Notes under the pieces: generated by a model
Databases searched by the model: none
Told to the model about the DNA's origin: nothing
Seen by the model: only the letters and a program-made list of their open reading frames with translations
NCBI RefSeq assembly: GCF_003671495.1
Contig: NZ_RCHN01000020.1
Span: 186,001 to 250,000 of the forward strand
Source of the DNA: Ketobacter sp.
Lineage (GTDB): Bacteria; Pseudomonadota; Gammaproteobacteria; Pseudomonadales; Ketobacteraceae
Direction of reading: 5' to 3'
Length of the DNA: 64,000 nucleotides
Position numbers and translations under genes: made by a program
Shown: piece by piece, positions 17,882 through 26,975 of the stretch
Position numbering within the stretch: position 1 is the first letter of the stretch
How the letters are laid out: the number at the start of each line of letters is the position of its first letter

Positions 17882-20044
17882 ATGACGATACCCACCCGCC
17901 ACCGCAATGTGGAAGATTGCGTAGACGACATTCTCAGCATCATTGGTAACGACATCCGCATCGGCTTGCCATTGGGGCTGGGCAAGCCCCCGGAGTTGAT
18001 CAATGCTCTCTACCAGCGCGCCAAAGCAGATCCCAACATCAAACTGATGATTGCCACCGCCCTCTCGCTGGAGGTGCCGGATCCCGGCACAGGATTACAG
18101 AAACGCTTTTTGGGTCCATTCCTGCAACGGGTTTTCGGTGATTACCCGGGCCTGGATTATATGCGCGACCTGCGGGCCGGCACGGTTCCCGACAACATCG
18201 TCATCCATGAATTCTTCTTCAAATCCGGCTCCATGCTGGGTAATGATCTGGCGCAGCAAAACTATATCAGTACCAACTACACCCACTCGGTGCGGGATCT
18301 GCTGGCCCTTGGCATTAATATGGTTGCCCAGTTGGTGTCCCATCAGGTGGTGGACGGCAAAGACCGTTACAGCATGAGCTGTAACCCGGAAACCACCCGC
18401 GACCTGTTGCCAGAACTGATGCGCCGCAAAGCCGCCGGTGAGCCTATTCTGTTTGTGGGGCAGGTGAATGAAAATCTTCCGTTTATGGGTAACGACGCCC
18501 TGATAGAAGAAGACACCTTCGACATGGTGATCAACAACAAGGAATATTATTCCTCCCTGTTTGCCCCACCCAACATGCCGGTCAGCACGGTCGACCATAT
18601 GATTGGCCTGCACGCCAGCACACTGATCGCCGATGGCGGCACCCTGCAAATCGGCATCGGCTCCCTGGGGGACGCCATTGTCTACGGATGTGAGCTCCGC
18701 CAGCAACAGAACGACGCCTACAACGCGGTTCTCAAGGATCTACAGATCACCACCAAGTTCGGCGACATCATCGACAGGGTAGGCGGCACCGGCACCTTCG
18801 AGCAAGGCCTCTATGGCAACAGCGAAATGTTTGTGGACGGCTTCTATTACCTGATCAAGACCGGCATCCTGAAACGCAAGGTCTACGATCACGAGGCCAT
18901 CCAGTCCCTGCTGAATAGCGGCCGGATTCAGGAGCAGGTCAGCATTGCCACGCTGGACGCGTTGGTGGAAGCCGGCGCGGTGGGACCACTCCTCAGCGAA
19001 GAGGATGTCCGCTTCCTCACCCGCTTCGGTATATTTCTACCCGGCGTGACCTTCCAATCGGGTCAACTGGTTACCCCCCAGGGGCAGAAAGTGTCGCCAA
19101 GCATTGCTGAATCGCGCCAGGTCATCCAGGACCAGTGCTTGGGCCACACCCTGCAACAGGGTCGCATCATGCACGGAGGGTTCTTCCTGGGGCCCCGTTC
19201 TTTTTATGAAGGCCTGAAGAACTTCAGCCCGGACATCCTTGACGCCATCAACATGACCAACATCAGCTACGTGAACCAGTTGTATGGCAATGAACCCTTG
19301 AAGCGATTGCAGCGGCAGAAGTCCCGCTTCATCAACACCGTGTTTTTGGTGCATGCCCTGGGTGCGGCCACATCCGACGGGCTGGAAAGCGGCAAGGTGG
19401 TGAGTGGCGTGGGTGGACAGTACAATTTTGTGGCTCAGGCCCACGAACTGGAAGACGCGCGCTCGATCCTGATGCTGAAGAGCACCCGGGAGAAAAACGG
19501 GGTTACCCAGTCCAACATCATCTGGAATTACGGCCACACCACCATTCCACGGCATTTGCGGGATATTTACGTGACCGAGTATGGCATCGCCGATACCCGC
19601 GGCAAATGTGACAAAGACGTCATCGCCGCCTTGTTGAACATCGCCGACTCCCGCTTCCAGCCGGAACTGCTGGCCAAGGCCAAACAGGCGGGCAAGATGC
19701 CGAAGGATTACCAGATTCCCGAACCGTTCCGCCACAACCGACCGGAAACACTGGAAGCTGCCCTGGCCCCGTACCGGGCCAAGGGTATGTTCCCTGCGTT
19801 TCCCTGCGGCACCGATTTCACCACCGAGGAACTGGTGGTGGCTCGCTGCCTGAAAGCCATGAAAGCCAAAACCGAGCACAAATCCACACTCGTCAAAGCG
19901 CTCCTCAAAGCCCTGAAAAACCCAGAGGCTCCGGCTGAATATCTTCCTTACCTGGAGCGGGTGCAACTGGACAAACCCAATAACCTGGAAGACAGGATTG
20001 CGCGGGTACTGATGATGGATGAACTGAAGGAAGTGTTAAGTTAG
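17882..20044 (+). CDS. Acetyl-CoA hydrolase/transferase family protein
   Basis: A 720-residue CoA-transferase-fold enzyme that hydrolyses acyl-CoA or moves CoA between carboxylic acids. The C-terminal acetyl-CoA hydrolase domain is clear: GVGGQYNFVAQAHEL, WNYGHTTIPRHLRD and VTEYGIADTRGKC. A catalytic-region motif GTFEQGLYGNSEMFVDGF lies near residue 315. It is longer than classical Ach1/Cat1 enzymes (about 500), as in a long subgroup common in gammaproteobacteria. The start at 17882 follows AGGGA; 17 earlier codons are open without support. Its end overlaps the convergent DHOD-like gene by 4 nt. Confidence 0.88.
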   Translation: MTIPTRHRNVEDCVDDILSIIGNDIRIGLPLGLGKPPELINALYQRAKADPNIKLMIATALSLEVPDPGTGLQKRFLGPFLQRVFGDYPGLDYMRDLRAGTVPDNIVIHEFFFKSGSMLGNDLAQQNYISTNYTHSVRDLLALGINMVAQLVSHQVVDGKDRYSMSCNPETTRDLLPELMRRKAAGEPILFVGQVNENLPFMGNDALIEEDTFDMVINNKEYYSSLFAPPNMPVSTVDHMIGLHASTLIADGGTLQIGIGSLGDAIVYGCELRQQQNDAYNAVLKDLQITTKFGDIIDRVGGTGTFEQGLYGNSEMFVDGFYYLIKTGILKRKVYDHEAIQSLLNSGRIQEQVSIATLDALVEAGAVGPLLSEEDVRFLTRFGIFLPGVTFQSGQLVTPQGQKVSPSIAESRQVIQDQCLGHTLQQGRIMHGGFFLGPRSFYEGLKNFSPDILDAINMTNISYVNQLYGNEPLKRLQRQKSRFINTVFLVHALGAATSDGLESGKVVSGVGGQYNFVAQAHELEDARSILMLKSTREKNGVTQSNIIWNYGHTTIPRHLRDIYVTEYGIADTRGKCDKDVIAALLNIADSRFQPELLAKAKQAGKMPKDYQIPEPFRHNRPETLEAALAPYRAKGMFPAFPCGTDFTTEELVVARCLKAMKAKTEHKSTLVKALLKALKNPEAPAEYLPYLERVQLDKPNNLEDRIARVLMMDELKEVLS

Positions 20045-20949
20045 CTGTTTTGCTCCAGCACTTGCAGGTAGTTGGCCCGTTCGAAGGCGGACGGGTCTTT
20101 GGCTTTGCCATAGCTCATCAGGCCCTTGATGGCGTCCACACCGTCATACCCTTTGCGGTCCAACCAGTCTTCCAGCTGGTCTCGCAAGCGTGCCATTTCA
20201 TCAATGCCCTGCTCAAACAGAACACTGCACAACTGAACGGCGTCTGCCCCCACCAGCAGAGTTTTCAACAGATCATCCAGGTTGTGCATGCCGCCTGTTG
20301 CGGCCAGGGATAAGCGCACCTGATCTCGCAACAATCCGATCCAGCGTATGCGTAACAGGGTCTCGCTGGAATGGCTCAGTTGCAGGGACGGAGTCACCGA
20401 CATGGATTCCACATCAATGTCCGGCAAATAAAACCGGTTGAACAGCACCACACCATTCGCGCCGGTATCCTCCAGGCGTTTAACCAGATGGGCTACCGAA
20501 GAAAACTGGTGGGTGAGCTTCACGGCAATGGGCACGCGGATCTGGGCCCTCAGCTTGTATACCAGGTCGATGTAACGGCGCTCGATCTGGTCGCTGGATT
20601 CATGGGCATTGGCAGCAATGTAGTAAATGTTCAATTCAATGGCATCGCAACCGGCCTGCTCCAGGCTGCGGGCATGATCTAGCCATCCGCCTTCGGTAAT
20701 GCCGTTCAGACTGGCGATGACTGGAATATCCAACGCATCCTTATAGGATTTGATCTTATCTGCGTAGCGATTCAGCAGGGTTGCATCGTGACGAACCGAT
20801 TCTTCAAACAGGGAGGGCAATACCAAAGCACCCGCCCCTGCCGCCTGCAACTGCTTGGCCGACGCCAGTTCCGCCGTGAGGGGAGACGCCGATGCCACCA
20901 GGGGATTGGCCAGAGTTAATCCACAATATACGCTGCTGAGATCCGCCAT
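20041..20949 (-). CDS. Dihydroorotate dehydrogenase-like flavoprotein
   Basis: A 302-residue TIM-barrel protein of the class 1 dihydroorotate dehydrogenase family, ending with a phosphate-binding region GADAVQLCSVLFEQG for FMN. The loop that in true class 1A enzymes reads NxSCPN, with the active-site cysteine, is ELNIYYIAANAHES here. Pyrimidine synthesis is therefore doubtful and another reductive role is likely. It follows the TPP-enzyme gene by 34 nt on the same strand, so a shared operon is plausible. Confidence 0.82.
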   Translation of the reverse strand: MADLSSVYCGLTLANPLVASASPLTAELASAKQLQAAGAGALVLPSLFEESVRHDATLLNRYADKIKSYKDALDIPVIASLNGITEGGWLDHARSLEQAGCDAIELNIYYIAANAHESSDQIERRYIDLVYKLRAQIRVPIAVKLTHQFSSVAHLVKRLEDTGANGVVLFNRFYLPDIDVESMSVTPSLQLSHSSETLLRIRWIGLLRDQVRLSLAATGGMHNLDDLLKTLLVGADAVQLCSVLFEQGIDEMARLRDQLEDWLDRKGYDGVDAIKGLMSYGKAKDPSAFERANYLQVLEQNS

Positions 20950-20983
20950 GAGTCTGCTTGTCCTGTTCCGTTGGCTTGCGGGT

Positions 20984-22720
20984 TTAACCGGTGACCCTGC
21001 GCATCAGTGCCCGACTGATGAAGCGGGCTTTGGTGCCCAGATTGAAGCGTTTCAAATTGGTGGCCACCACTCCTTCAGTGAAACGCGTTCGTTTCGAATA
21101 GTCAATTTTCACATCGATGATCACCGGCACGTTATCGTCTGTCATGGACCAGGCCTTGGCCAACACCTGATCCACATCAACATTCCGCTCCAACGCCAGA
21201 AAGCGCGCGCCGGTGGCCTTCGCCACCCCGGCCACATCCAGTCCTTGCAGCACAGTACAGGTCTTGCGGTTATAGGGAATTTCCTGAGCCTGGGAAATCT
21301 GGGATAACTCCCCATCATGAAACACACAAAACAGGATGCCCAGTTGCTGCCGGCTGGCGGTCAGGATTTCCATGCAGGTCATGGTAAAGGCACCGTCACC
21401 CACGACGGCTACCACCCGCTGCTCAGGATTCGCCAGTTTGGTGCCGATGGCGGCAGGCACCGCATAGCCCATGCAGTTGAAGTCGGTGGGCGAAATGAAG
21501 CGACCGGGCTTATGGATGGGCAATAATTCTGCCGCCAGGAAGGTATGGTTGCCGTCGTCCACCACCACGAAATCATCGTCCGCCAGGGACTGACGCAAGC
21601 CCCGAAAAAAGTGGAACGGATTGACCCGGCTCTTGCTGTCGTGCTGCAACCACTGGGCGGCATAATCGTGCTTATCTTTTTCAATGTCTGCCCGCACGCT
21701 GGAACGCTGGTTGGTGGGCTGCGGTGCCCGCTGCAACGCGTCGCTCAGCAACTCCAACACCGCTGCCGCGTCCCCCTCAATGGCCACGGTGGCCGGGTAA
21801 TTGGCGTTGAACACCAGCGGGTTGATATCCACATGCACCAGCTGTGAGGGTACCTTCACACCAAAACTGCCGGTGGCGATCTCCCCAAAACGGGTACCCA
21901 CCGCCAACAGGCAATCACAATCCCTGAACGCGTTGGCGGCCGCCGGCACGGCGTATTCACCAAACCCCATTCCGGTGTGCAGTGGGTGGTTGGCCGGGAA
22001 CGCACTCAAGCCCTGCAAGGTGGTACACACCGGCGCATTCAGGTACTCCGCAATTTTCCGCACGCTGGATTCCGCGTGGCGGGCGCCCCACCCTACCAAC
22101 AGGCCGGGTTTTTTCGCATTCAGGAGTAATTGGACAGCCTGCTCCAGCGCCGCACTTTCAATCAGGGGGGCACGGGGTGCATCCGGCTGGTAGCGGGGCA
22201 GGTGATCCACCTCCCCCGTGAACAATTGCAGGTTCACCGGTATCTCTACAAACACCGGTCCCGGTTCACCTTCGTTTGCCACCCGATAGGCTTCATACAG
22301 GGTGGGAATGATTTCCCGGTGGCGGTCCACCTTGAAAGTCTGCTTGGTGATCTCGGCCAGGAAGTTCTGTTGATCCATCTCATGCAGCTGATAGGTGAAG
22401 GGGATATCCGTACGCACACCGCCGGAAATCACCAGCATGGGCACCCCATCCAGATAGGCTTCTCCGATGCCGGCAGACGCATAGGCCGCCCCGGCGGCCG
22501 GCACAATCACCAGTGTGCCCAGGTGGCCGGAGGTGCGGCTGACGGCGTCGGCCATGAACGCAGCCCCCGCCTCGTGGGTGACCATAACCGGTTGAATGCT
22601 CTCCGAATTATTAAGCTCGTCGTACAACTCAGTGTTGTGCACGCCGGGCATGCCGAATGTGTAACGGATTCCCAACTGCTCCAGGGCATAGCGCGCCAAC
22701 CAGGCACCGGTTTTCTTCAT
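20984..22720 (-). CDS. Thiamine-pyrophosphate enzyme, acetolactate synthase-like
   Basis: A 578-residue enzyme with the three-domain acetolactate synthase/benzoylformate decarboxylase layout. The catalytic glutamate is in VTHEAGAAFMADA near residue 50, and the TPP motif starts at VVGDGAFTMTCMEI. The second half of that motif, usually NN or DN, reads VFHDGELSQI. The start at 22720 follows AGGTGA by 7 bases. No small regulatory subunit lies nearby, which argues against branched-chain amino acid synthesis and for a catabolic decarboxylase or carboligase. The substrate is unknown. Confidence 0.85.
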   Translation of the reverse strand: MKKTGAWLARYALEQLGIRYTFGMPGVHNTELYDELNNSESIQPVMVTHEAGAAFMADAVSRTSGHLGTLVIVPAAGAAYASAGIGEAYLDGVPMLVISGGVRTDIPFTYQLHEMDQQNFLAEITKQTFKVDRHREIIPTLYEAYRVANEGEPGPVFVEIPVNLQLFTGEVDHLPRYQPDAPRAPLIESAALEQAVQLLLNAKKPGLLVGWGARHAESSVRKIAEYLNAPVCTTLQGLSAFPANHPLHTGMGFGEYAVPAAANAFRDCDCLLAVGTRFGEIATGSFGVKVPSQLVHVDINPLVFNANYPATVAIEGDAAAVLELLSDALQRAPQPTNQRSSVRADIEKDKHDYAAQWLQHDSKSRVNPFHFFRGLRQSLADDDFVVVDDGNHTFLAAELLPIHKPGRFISPTDFNCMGYAVPAAIGTKLANPEQRVVAVVGDGAFTMTCMEILTASRQQLGILFCVFHDGELSQISQAQEIPYNRKTCTVLQGLDVAGVAKATGARFLALERNVDVDQVLAKAWSMTDDNVPVIIDVKIDYSKRTRFTEGVVATNLKRFNLGTKARFISRALMRRVTG

Positions 22721-23042
22721 GGATGTGTCACCTGTCGAATGATGATTTGCCTGCGGCTCCTGCCCGGCCGGCACGCCGGCTTCTCCCTGGTGAGACACCG
22801 GGGTTCCTAATAGGCTTTTGCCTAAGTCTACACTAACCTCTTAAAGCACACTGTCAGTTAGACGGCAATCGAATCCGGGCTGCGAACTTCGACGGTATAC
22901 AAAGCGTCACCAATCCGGGTTTGCCCACACCGCCCGGTTCTCGTAGAATCGGACATTAAAGAGGTTGACTTATAATTTAGACAATAACTTAGAAAGCCCT
23001 GATTGAGGGGCACCAGGATCATCTTTCAGAGGTTTTAACCCA
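22721..23042. promoter_or_regulatory. Divergent intergenic region with a -10-like TATAAT
   Basis: This 322-bp gap separates the TPP enzyme and the ALDH gene. A perfect TATAAT lies at 22971-22976 on the plus strand, with a weak CGGACA 15 bases before it; TTGACT at 22965-22970 adjoins it. An AGAGG ribosome site stands just before the ALDH start. I see no small gene or RNA. Confidence 0.4.
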
Positions 23043-24635
23043 ATGACTGCACCCCAAGACATCCGTGAACCCGGACTCACCATTGCCTATAACCCGGCTA
23101 CCGGCGAAGAAATCGGCCAGGTTGCCAACACCGACCTGAACCAACTGCCGGAGATTTTTGCCCACGCCCGCGCCGCCCAAAAGATCTGGGCACACCGCTC
23201 CTTCAAGGAACGGGCCCGCGCCCTGCATCTGATGCGGGATTACATCGTGGCCAATGCGGAAGAACTGTCCGAAGTGGTGAGCAAAAGCAATGGCAAGACC
23301 CTGGTGGATGCCCTGGCCACCGAAGTGCTGCCCTGCACCCTGGCCTGTGACTGGTATGCCAAACACGCTGAAAAAGTTCTGAAAGAAAAGAAGCTGCCCA
23401 TCGACAGCCCATTATTCATCAATAAGCGCACCGTCATTCAACGCAAACCCCTGGGTGTCGTTGGCATCATCAGCCCCTGGAACTATCCGCTGTCGATTCC
23501 GTTTGGTGAGGTGATCATGGGCCTGATGGCGGGCAACGCCATTGTCCTGAAAGTGGCCGCCGCGACGCCCCTGGTGGGCGAAGCCATTAACCGGATAGTG
23601 GAAGCCGGCAACCTGCCCAAGGGCCTGTTTCAACAGATCGTAGGCTCGGGTGGAGCAGTGTCACAGGCCTTTTTCGATAACAACATCGACAAGATATTCT
23701 TCACCGGCTCAGTACCGGTGGGCAAACAGCTGATGGAGCAGGCGGCCAAAACCCTGACCCCCCTGTCCCTGGAGCTGGGGGGCAACGACCCCATGCTGGT
23801 ATTCGAAGACGCCGACCTGGAGCGCGCAGCCAACGGCGCCGCCTGGGCCGGCTTCCAGAATGCCGGGCAATCCTGCGGCGGGGTTGAGCGGGTCTATGTG
23901 CACGAGTCCGTGTATGAACCTTTCATGGACCTGATGCGGCAAAAAACGTCGGCTCTGCGCCACGGTGTTGGTCAGGGTTTTGATGTGGACATGGGCTGTC
24001 TCACCACCCGGGGGCAATTGAATACGGTGGAGCAACATTTACAGGATGCATTGCAGAAAGGCGCCAAGATCGAAGCCCAGTCCAAGCCGGTGGGTCCGCA
24101 AAATGGTTATTTCCATCCGGCCACGTTATTGTCCGGCACCCACAACGATATGCTGCTGGTGAACGACGAGACTTTTGGTCCCATCATTCCGGTGATGACG
24201 TTCGCCACCGAAGACGAAGCCATCCAGCTGGCCAACGAATCTCATCTGGCCCTGACCTCGTCCATCTGGTCCCGCGACCTGAAGCGGGCCAAGCGCATTG
24301 CCGCCGTACTGGAATCCGGTGTCACCACCATCAATGATCACCTGTACACCCACGGTCTGTCAGAAATGCCCTGGGGTGGTTGGAAGCATTCCGGACTGGG
24401 TCGCACCCACGGCCATGAAGGCCTGCTGGAAATGACTCACGCCAAGGCCATCAACTGGGACATCCTGCCCATGAAACGGAATCTCTGGTGGTATCCCTTC
24501 GATGAGACCACCTATAACACCCTGTTGAAAGCCCAGCGCATGATGTACCCCCGGGATGCCAAGGAGTTGATTGGCAGCGCCCTGGGCGCAGCGCCCCAGC
24601 TGGTGAAAAAAATGATGACCCGCTGGAAGCCCTGA
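23043..24635 (+). CDS. Aldehyde dehydrogenase family protein
   Basis: A 530-residue NAD(P)-dependent aldehyde dehydrogenase. The cofactor-binding and catalytic features are in order: ISPWNYPLSIPFGEV near residue 145, the general-base glutamate in LSLELGGNDP near residue 245, and the nucleophilic cysteine in NAGQSCGGVERV near residue 280. The C-terminal extension of about 50 residues is longer than in most family members and includes a Trp-Trp-Tyr patch. That may help membrane or fatty-aldehyde contact, an inference only. It is monocistronic, with a terminator right after it. Confidence 0.9.
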   Translation: MTAPQDIREPGLTIAYNPATGEEIGQVANTDLNQLPEIFAHARAAQKIWAHRSFKERARALHLMRDYIVANAEELSEVVSKSNGKTLVDALATEVLPCTLACDWYAKHAEKVLKEKKLPIDSPLFINKRTVIQRKPLGVVGIISPWNYPLSIPFGEVIMGLMAGNAIVLKVAAATPLVGEAINRIVEAGNLPKGLFQQIVGSGGAVSQAFFDNNIDKIFFTGSVPVGKQLMEQAAKTLTPLSLELGGNDPMLVFEDADLERAANGAAWAGFQNAGQSCGGVERVYVHESVYEPFMDLMRQKTSALRHGVGQGFDVDMGCLTTRGQLNTVEQHLQDALQKGAKIEAQSKPVGPQNGYFHPATLLSGTHNDMLLVNDETFGPIIPVMTFATEDEAIQLANESHLALTSSIWSRDLKRAKRIAAVLESGVTTINDHLYTHGLSEMPWGGWKHSGLGRTHGHEGLLEMTHAKAINWDILPMKRNLWWYPFDETTYNTLLKAQRMMYPRDAKELIGSALGAAPQLVKKMMTRWKP

Positions 24636-24647
24636 ACCTTAGCCTAC

Positions 24648-24677
24648 AAAAAAGCCCGGTTTAACCGGGCTTTTTTT
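24648..24677. terminator. Bidirectional rho-independent terminator
   Basis: GCCCGGTT and AACCGGGC form a perfect stem flanked by A6 on the left and T7 on the right. It is shared by the convergent ALDH and amidase genes. Confidence 0.9.
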
Positions 24678-26158
24678 CAGTATCCCGCTGGCGGCTGGAA
24701 GGTGAATCCCGCCTTTTCCAGGCAACGGGCAAAGCGGATGGTGGTTTTATCCTGGTAGGCCCCGCCCATAATCTGCACGTTCACCGGCAACCCTTCTTTG
24801 GTGACGCCCACCGGGGCGCTGGTGGCCGGAACGCCCAATACGGTCGCCGGTGCAATCCACATGAACATGTCCGTATAGTTGCGCAACTTGCCATCCACCG
24901 AAACCTTGCGCATGAACATTTCCTGCTGCTGATGGTGGCGGAAACTGGTGGTCATGTTGTTGGGGCAAAGAATCACATCGTATTGTTCGAAGGTTTGCAG
25001 AAATTTTTCCCGCAGGCGATAGCGCCGTTCATTGTGACGCAACCACTCCACATGGGATTGGCTGGCACCTTCCAGATAATGCTCAAACAATTTGGGCAAC
25101 TGGAAACGATCGCCGAATTTCTGTAACAAAGGGGCTGCCAGGCCCATCGCCCGCCGTTCCATTTTCTTGTGGGAGGACCCCATAACGCCACCCAACAAAT
25201 TCAAATACAACGGGTAAAACGCTTTCAACTCCATGCCCATGGGTGATCCCAGGGTAACGGATACACCCTGCTGTTCCAGGCTCTGTTTCAAATCCCCGAA
25301 TATGGACTGCATTTCCTGGGCGATGGGACAAAGTGGGTCTTCCATCCAGAACAACACTTTGAAATCCTGCAGCTTTCGTTGCCGGGCCGCAGGCAGTTTG
25401 AGTTGCCAACCGGGCTCCATCAGCGGTGACGGTCCGCTCACTACGTCCAGCATCAACTGCAAGTCATCCGCCGTACGCGCCATCGGGCCGGCCACGGCCA
25501 GGTCGGTTTCGCTGAGCACACCGGGCGGCCCCGGAATGTGGCCACGCAAGGAGATGATACCGTGACTGCTCTTGTGTCCGAACACACCACAGAAATGGGC
25601 CGGGGTCCTGATGGAACCGGCAATATCCGAACCCAACTCAAGTGGTGTAAAACCGGCCGCCAGCGCCGCCGCTGCACCACCGGATGAGCCACCGGGCGTA
25701 CACTGCTTATTCCAGGGATTGTGGGTGGTGCCATAAACCTTGTTGTAACTCTGCAGATCCGATGCAAACAACGGCACGTTGGTTTTGCCAAACACAATGG
25801 CCCCAGCCTGCTGCAGGCGGGCAATGGCCACGGCGTTCTGTTTCGGCAAATGATCCTTGAGTGATGGCGCACCGGCCACGCAGGGCATGCCCACCACTTC
25901 AAAAGTATCCTTCACCGTGAGCGGCAGCCCGTGCAATGGACCCCAGTTTTCACCTTCACGTCGTGCCTTGTCAGCAGCGTCCGCCCGGGCCCGGGCCGCG
26001 GAATAATCGGTGGCGACCACTGCATTCAACTGCGGATTCAAACGTTCAATGCGCTTGATGTAGTAGTCCAGCAATTGCCGACTGCTCAACGTGCCGTCCT
26101 TCATCATCAGCAGCAATTGTTTAGCGCTCTGGTAGGCCCATTCTGTGCTCACATGCAT
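24677..26158 (-). CDS. Amidase (amidase signature family)
   Basis: A 493-residue amide hydrolase with the Ser-cisSer-Lys triad. The lysine is in LTVKDTFEV near residue 85, the cis-serine in TPGGSSGGAAAALAAG near residue 160, and the nucleophile in GSDIAGSIRTPAHFC. There is no signal peptide. The start at 26158 has AGGGG just upstream; 20 more codons are open beyond it. GatA is unlikely because gatB and gatC are absent and the C-terminal half differs. The substrate is unknown. Confidence 0.88.
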   Translation of the reverse strand: MHVSTEWAYQSAKQLLLMMKDGTLSSRQLLDYYIKRIERLNPQLNAVVATDYSAARARADAADKARREGENWGPLHGLPLTVKDTFEVVGMPCVAGAPSLKDHLPKQNAVAIARLQQAGAIVFGKTNVPLFASDLQSYNKVYGTTHNPWNKQCTPGGSSGGAAAALAAGFTPLELGSDIAGSIRTPAHFCGVFGHKSSHGIISLRGHIPGPPGVLSETDLAVAGPMARTADDLQLMLDVVSGPSPLMEPGWQLKLPAARQRKLQDFKVLFWMEDPLCPIAQEMQSIFGDLKQSLEQQGVSVTLGSPMGMELKAFYPLYLNLLGGVMGSSHKKMERRAMGLAAPLLQKFGDRFQLPKLFEHYLEGASQSHVEWLRHNERRYRLREKFLQTFEQYDVILCPNNMTTSFRHHQQQEMFMRKVSVDGKLRNYTDMFMWIAPATVLGVPATSAPVGVTKEGLPVNVQIMGGAYQDKTTIRFARCLEKAGFTFQPPAGY

Positions 26159-26214
26159 CCCCTGTTTTCGTCTGCTTGTTTCAGCCACTGAGATTACCCC
26201 AGCCGCGTTTAAAT

Positions 26215-26970
26215 TCAACCGGGAAACACTTTCTTGGTGCCCGGTCTACGGTGGCGCAGGAAAAACTCCAATTCCCAGGGACGCATGGCCAGCACCAGGC
26301 TGGTGCCATAGCGATCCGCCAGGGGCTGAGCCAGATCCTCCTGATGCAGGCGCCGAAAGTCCATCGCCAAACGCTCCATCTTCTGCTGCATGATGCGGTT
26401 GGAGGCCGGCGTCAACATGCCGGTGACAAACAGGCGAATTTCACCCGCACCATTGAACCGGCTTTGAAAAAAGTCCTGCTGCACCTGGGTTTCAAAAAAA
26501 CGCTGTATGGGGCCGTTCTTCTGCCATTGAAAGTCAGTGGTGATCAGCGGCTTGATGCGGTTGCCCGGCAACAGATCGATCATTTTCATGCGATCCAGTT
26601 GCGCCAGGTTCTGAATCATCTCAGCCTCGCTAAAATCATAGGCCCTGATGATGTCGTCAAAACTCCAGCGATTGAGCGCCGACACCGCAATGATCAACAG
26701 TTTCTCGTCCTCTACCAACTGCTGCTCCTGCTCCAGGGACAGTTGACTGATCCTGCGCTGCTGCTCCACCCGCCGCGCCAGGTCACTGATTTCGATACCA
26801 GCGTATTCGCACACGGCATCCAGGCGTTTGAGGGAAAACTGCTTCTCCGAAAACAGACGCTTCACACTGGCCAGGGACATATCCAGATGCTCTGCCACCT
26901 GACGGTAAGTGATGGACTGCTCCTTCAACACCTGCTTCAAGGCATCAACCAATGCCGTAGTCTGGGCCAT
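26215..26970 (-). CDS. XRE-type helix-turn-helix regulator
   Basis: A 251-residue protein with an N-terminal Cro/C1-type helix-turn-helix (TYRQVAEHLDMSLASVKRLF, residues about 20-40). A long helical linker follows, then an unassigned C-terminal half containing DIIRAYDFSEAEMIQNL, which looks like a second winged-helix. It begins 5 nt after the stop of the Atm1-type transporter gene and so is probably its operon partner. It ends 56 nt before the amidase start, and the amidase may be transcribed with it. The regulated genes are unknown. Confidence 0.82.
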   Translation of the reverse strand: MAQTTALVDALKQVLKEQSITYRQVAEHLDMSLASVKRLFSEKQFSLKRLDAVCEYAGIEISDLARRVEQQRRISQLSLEQEQQLVEDEKLLIIAVSALNRWSFDDIIRAYDFSEAEMIQNLAQLDRMKMIDLLPGNRIKPLITTDFQWQKNGPIQRFFETQVQQDFFQSRFNGAGEIRLFVTGMLTPASNRIMQQKMERLAMDFRRLHQEDLAQPLADRYGTSLVLAMRPWELEFFLRHRRPGTKKVFPG

Positions 26971-26975
26971 TTTGC

